64,000 bases of DNA, from assembly GCA_964609655.1 (NCBI GenBank), contig CAZSUA010000001.1:39377-103376 (forward strand). Direction: 5' to 3'. The DNA comes from JBBRRP01 sp964609655 (lineage in GTDB: Bacteria; Myxococcota_A; Polyangia; Polyangiales; Polyangiaceae). Below the pieces are notes generated by a model. It was not told the origin of the DNA. It saw nothing but the letters and a program-made list of their open reading frames with translations, and searched no databases. Positions within the stretch are counted from its first letter, which is position 1. Each line of letters starts with the position of its first letter. Below, piece by piece: positions 62,401-64,000 of this stretch. Both the position numbers and the translations under genes were made by a program.

Positions 62401-62898
62401 AAACCCGCCCAGGCCCTGCAGCAGCGCATTCGAGTTAACTTTCAGATATCCCACTACCTTCTTAAGGGCCGGAAAGCCATTGATGCTGGCGAGCACCGTG
62501 TTGCTGCTGATATTTAGGTAGCCGCCAATTTCGCTCAAGGCGGGGAACCCATCCAGATTCCCCAGAGCATAATTATACTGGATGTTCACGTTCCCGTAGA
62601 CTTTGACGAGCGAAGTTAGCCCCGTCACGTTGGTCATGCCCGGGTTGCTGGAAAGGTCGACGGAACCGCCGACCGTACGTAGAGCGCTCAGGCCAGTCAG
62701 GTTGGGGAGCACTCCGTTGCTGGAGATATTCACATTACCCACAACGGTGGTCAGACCCGAGAGGCCAGCCAGGCTGCTGAGCGAGGCATTGCTCCCGATC
62801 GTTACGTTGCCCCCCACCCATTTTAGGAGTCCCAAACCAGTGGCGTCTTGGCAATCGCAATACTGAGCGGCTCCATTGGCATGGTCCCGGGGCGGCAC
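59455..62898 (-). CDS. L-domain-like repeat surface protein, 5' end missing
   Basis: The 1147-residue frame is made of roughly 45 repeats of about 23-24 residues, each like LTTVGGYVTIASNALLTTIN or LTSVAGYFNLYYNTGLTSAN, the receptor L-domain-like solenoid. Cys-containing spacers split it into three blocks: CCNLGCSTCAQAACTGTPGG, then CTTCAGDTCSSAG, and the end CAGPKTCTGTPATSCQ. Blocks two and three reopen with the same phrase (VTILTAADLQTF and AQIVNAADIAWM). There is no signal peptide: the first codons (GTG at 62898, then QYCDCQDATGLGLLKWVGGN) begin inside a repeat block and overlap the PEGA gene head to head. The product is probably not exported as is. Confidence 0.8.
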   Translation of the reverse strand: MPPRDHANGAAQYCDCQDATGLGLLKWVGGNVTIGSNASLSSLAGLSGLTTVVGNVNISSNGVLPNLTGLSALRTVGGSVDLSSNPGMTNVTGLTSLVKVYGNVNIQYNYALGNLDGFPALSEIGGYLNISSNTVLASINGFPALKKVVGYLKVNSNALLQGLGGFGALNSVGGALDVTSNTTMTSLAGFANLQSVGGIVTISGNPKLATLAGFVKLTDAGGIDINTDALLTGISGFQLLQNVSGAVQVRENAALKLLDGFNALVYVGNDILIFKNNALTNVSGFAALGVVNQDVEIHDNTLLNSISGFGVLSTLPGGHLDIQDNPALLNITGFPVLSDVATYFGIIHNQKLTNFDGIAKLRTVSDLRIKNNLALNSINGLLNSGMQQVANDFAISNNPALSSCAVDKLRQILQIPPGSNVDRSCCNLGCSTCAQAACTGTPGGTVGQSGVYTGNVTILTAADLQTFATTTTIEGDVTITSTALTNLAGLNNLTRITGKLTISSNASLTSLNGLASLVTVDGDVTISSNGALTSLTGLSSLKTVGGFFNLYNNTALTSVSALSKLETVAEYLNIQYDYALTSLSGMSALKSVGTYVFINGNTNLQNINGLSALSSIGTYLNISSNGLTNLDGLAALTTVGGYVTIASNALLTTINGFAALGNGVGSYVDISSNAALASINGFEGLGTISGYLKIYTNALLTSIGGFSNLTSITSTLELYNNAKLGTLDAANGFEKLSTVGSDIEIYNNRLLTSIAGFTALTTANRHLDIYDNGLTSLSGFGALTDIISNLNIANNIKLASISGFTTLGQIGGSLIVRDSDVLTNFDGIDSLVAIGNDLAVVSNPILASFTGLRSGTLKANSVSNLYLVAGNPELPSCVVNALRTALNVTNDKSGANASCTTCAGDTCSSAGMLPTDNQSGTFTGSAQIVNAADIAWMKNVVDLTGFFKVESTALTNLNSLGNLKTVGGDVKINSNASMTNASGLSGLLSVGGQLEISSNQALTSVSLPALTSVAGYFNLYYNTGLTSANFPALTTVGKHVNIQYDYALANLDGFLNLTSVGTTSGDYLQINGNSVLNSIAKLISPTGKLSTVKGNLQITSNAMLSVCMASALNTALGGGLGGTLSQSGNLVCAGPKTCTGTPATSCQ

Positions 62899-63723
62899 GT
62901 CGTGGAGGTGCGGCGGCCAGGCTACGCGACCATGAGGCGTGAGTTGGAAATGGGCGAAGGCGCAACCGGGGACATCAGCGCCGATCTAGCTGTCAACGAG
63001 AGCGCGCTCACCACCGAGGGTGCCACCCTAGTGCTCGATTCAACGGAGCCCTCAATAGAAATAACCGTCGATGGCGAGCGCAAGGGCACCTACCGGGAGC
63101 CGCTTCGCCTTCCGCGTGGCACGCACCATTTGAGTGTTACGTCCCCTGGTTTCTTTCCGCTGGAGCGAGAGATCACACTCTCCGCAACCGAGACCAACGT
63201 GGTGCGTGTGGTGCTGGAGCCGACGACAGAAACCCGCGAACGGTACCGAAATAGGGCCAATTTTCACCGAACCTGGGGTTGGGTGGGCATTGCGAGCGGA
63301 GTGCTGATCGCAGGCGGTGGGACGGCGCTGGGGCTCACAACCTCATCTGAAAAGGACAGAGCGGACAAACAGCTCGCCGAGGTCAAGGCCAAGTCAGCAA
63401 ACAACGAGCCCCCGTGTGACGCGGGATTTGCCGCGGAGGCCAATCAACCCGTGGGGATGCGCGGTGCGTACCTCTGCAACAAGGCTTTTAGCGACGCCCA
63501 ATCCAAGCTCAATGCCGCCAACACCCGTCTGCTGATCGGCTACATCGGAGCTGGCGTGGGGGGGGCGGTAGCCATCACTGGCGTGGTGCTCCTACTCACG
63601 GGGGACGACCCCGATAGGTATGAACATGGGCCAGCTGCGTCGCGTGGTCTAGGCAAACGCACTCGCGTTGCCGTCGTTCCTGGCCCCGGGGACATTGGCT
63701 ACGGGCTCCGCTTCACCTTCTAA
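62881..63723 (+). CDS. PEGA-domain protein, 5' end missing
   Basis: From the ATG at 62881 the frame opens in the middle of a PEGA domain (VPGRHVVEVRRPGYATMRRE) and then has a complete second PEGA (LVLDSTEPSIEITVDGERKG ... LPRGTHHLSVTSPGFFPLER). A membrane segment follows (GWVGIASGVLIAGGGTALGL), a charged helix, a loop with two Cys (EPPCDAGFAA and YLCNKAF), a second membrane segment (YIGAGVGGAVAITGVVLLLT) and a barrel-like terminus (GPGDIGYGLRFTF). The expected signal peptide and the start of the first PEGA are absent. Relatives in Myxococcota are periplasmic/outer-membrane proteins. Either a truncated gene or a rearranged one. Confidence 0.75.
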   Translation: MVPGRHVVEVRRPGYATMRRELEMGEGATGDISADLAVNESALTTEGATLVLDSTEPSIEITVDGERKGTYREPLRLPRGTHHLSVTSPGFFPLEREITLSATETNVVRVVLEPTTETRERYRNRANFHRTWGWVGIASGVLIAGGGTALGLTTSSEKDRADKQLAEVKAKSANNEPPCDAGFAAEANQPVGMRGAYLCNKAFSDAQSKLNAANTRLLIGYIGAGVGGAVAITGVVLLLTGDDPDRYEHGPAASRGLGKRTRVAVVPGPGDIGYGLRFTF

Positions 63724-63794
63724 CCTAACCCCAGGTTTCTCATCGGGAGACACCACGCCCAATAAACAGGTTCTCGGCACCTTGGAATTTTTCC

Positions 63795-63829
63795 GGTAAA
63801 ATCGGTTAAGGTGCGAATTCGATTTTACC
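63795..63829. promoter_or_regulatory. 10-bp inverted repeat upstream of the last lipoprotein gene
   Basis: GGTAAAATCG (63795-63804) and CGATTTTACC (63820-63829) are exact reverse complements with a 15-base spacer, 25 bp centre to centre. It ends 27 bp before the ATG at 63857, in the promoter position, which suggests an operator. A transcript hairpin is also possible. Confidence 0.5.
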
Positions 63830-63856
63830 TCGCATTGTTTTTGCTATGAAGGCCTA

Positions 63857-64000
63857 ATGTTACGGGTCTCTCTAATCCTTTCCCTGGTCTCGCTTTGCGC
63901 AGTCGGCTGCGGTTCTGTTCCCAGCTTCAATAGCTCTTCGTCCACCGGGGGGACGGGGGACTCATCCGTGAACGGTAACCTTCCAGGAACGGGGGGAGCC
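63857..64000 (+). CDS. Lipoprotein, N-terminus only (runs off the window)
   Basis: The ATG at 63857 follows a GAAGG ribosome site. The first 48 codons give a lipoprotein signal (SLILSLVSLCAVGCGS, lipobox AVGC) and a Ser/Thr/Gly-rich tether (SSSSTGGTGDSSVNG) as in the lactonase-like lipoprotein. The functional domain lies beyond the window. Confidence 0.8.
   Translation, partial: MLRVSLILSLVSLCAVGCGSVPSFNSSSSTGGTGDSSVNGNLPGTGGA

Noticed and set aside
59455..62898. Repeat-rich region as a CRISPR array or tandem satellite
   Set aside because: It is a single open frame of L-domain repeats with codon-level variation.

Overview
The window looks like a chromosomal segment of a Gram-negative, predatory or saprophytic deltaproteobacterium-like organism, most likely a myxobacterium (Myxococcota, Polyangia side). 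This is inferred from the protein mix: many lipoproteins with Gly/Ser/Ala tethers, a Cys-rich CGDG...ECDD fragment, PEGA and L-domain-like surface proteins, a DUF3160 lipoprotein, a propeller plus trypsin lipoprotein, a DUF234 ATPase remnant and Rpn-type transposase remnants. Base composition is moderately GC-rich, lower than is usual for cultured Polyangia, so the placement stays at phylum level. I saw no rRNA, tRNA, CRISPR array, intact insertion sequence or phage module.

Layout. 1-7145 (minus): an ABC ATPase cut by the window edge, glycogen phosphorylase, a D-2-hydroxyacid dehydrogenase and secA. 7338-8707 (plus): ttcA overlapping a GreA/B C-terminal-domain protein. 8923-11755 (minus): recQ coupled to an aldose-epimerase-like protein. 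11770-14586 (plus): a tight operon of an OmpA-like lipoprotein, a polysaccharide deacetylase and an extended SDR, ending in a wrecked acyltransferase. 14583-19906 is accessory DNA: gene fragments, a 40-bp repeat, an esterase lipoprotein, Uma2, a Spy-like protein with a probable frameshift in its signal peptide, a MazEF-type toxin-antitoxin pair and an AAA_14/DUF4143 ATPase.

20144-33533 (plus) is one 13.4-kb run of ten genes, mostly with 4-nt overlaps, encoding two complete but diverged oligopeptide-type ABC importers (binding protein, two permeases, two ATPases, twice). The first set is unusual: a membrane-anchored binding protein with a coiled coil, a permease with a HEAT-like insertion in its first periplasmic loop, and an ATPase fused to membrane segments and a pseudopilin-like (T2SS G) tail. 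It is followed by two alpha-L-fucosidases without evident signal peptides (GH29 and GH95) around a DUF2071 gene, which suggests that imported fucosylated oligosaccharides are degraded inside the cell (inference).

38153-47468 holds exported proteins: an LRR lipoprotein, a propeller-trypsin lipoprotein coupled to a large helical-repeat lipoprotein, a DUF3160 lipoprotein and a small secreted protein. 48263-56862 carries an EamA exporter, two methyltransferases, a bicupin, a GtrB-like glycosyltransferase, a DUF2079 membrane protein, a lactonase-like lipoprotein and an acyl desaturase. 56863-59454 is a gene graveyard (two Rpn transposase 3' ends, fragments of Cys-rich, L-domain and possibly MNT genes) surrounding an intact RelE-type toxin-antitoxin pair. 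The window ends with a 1147-residue L-domain repeat protein and a PEGA protein that both lack their 5' ends and abut head to head, then the start of another lipoprotein. Two near-identical perfect palindromes, 39 kb apart, are not explained by any gene.
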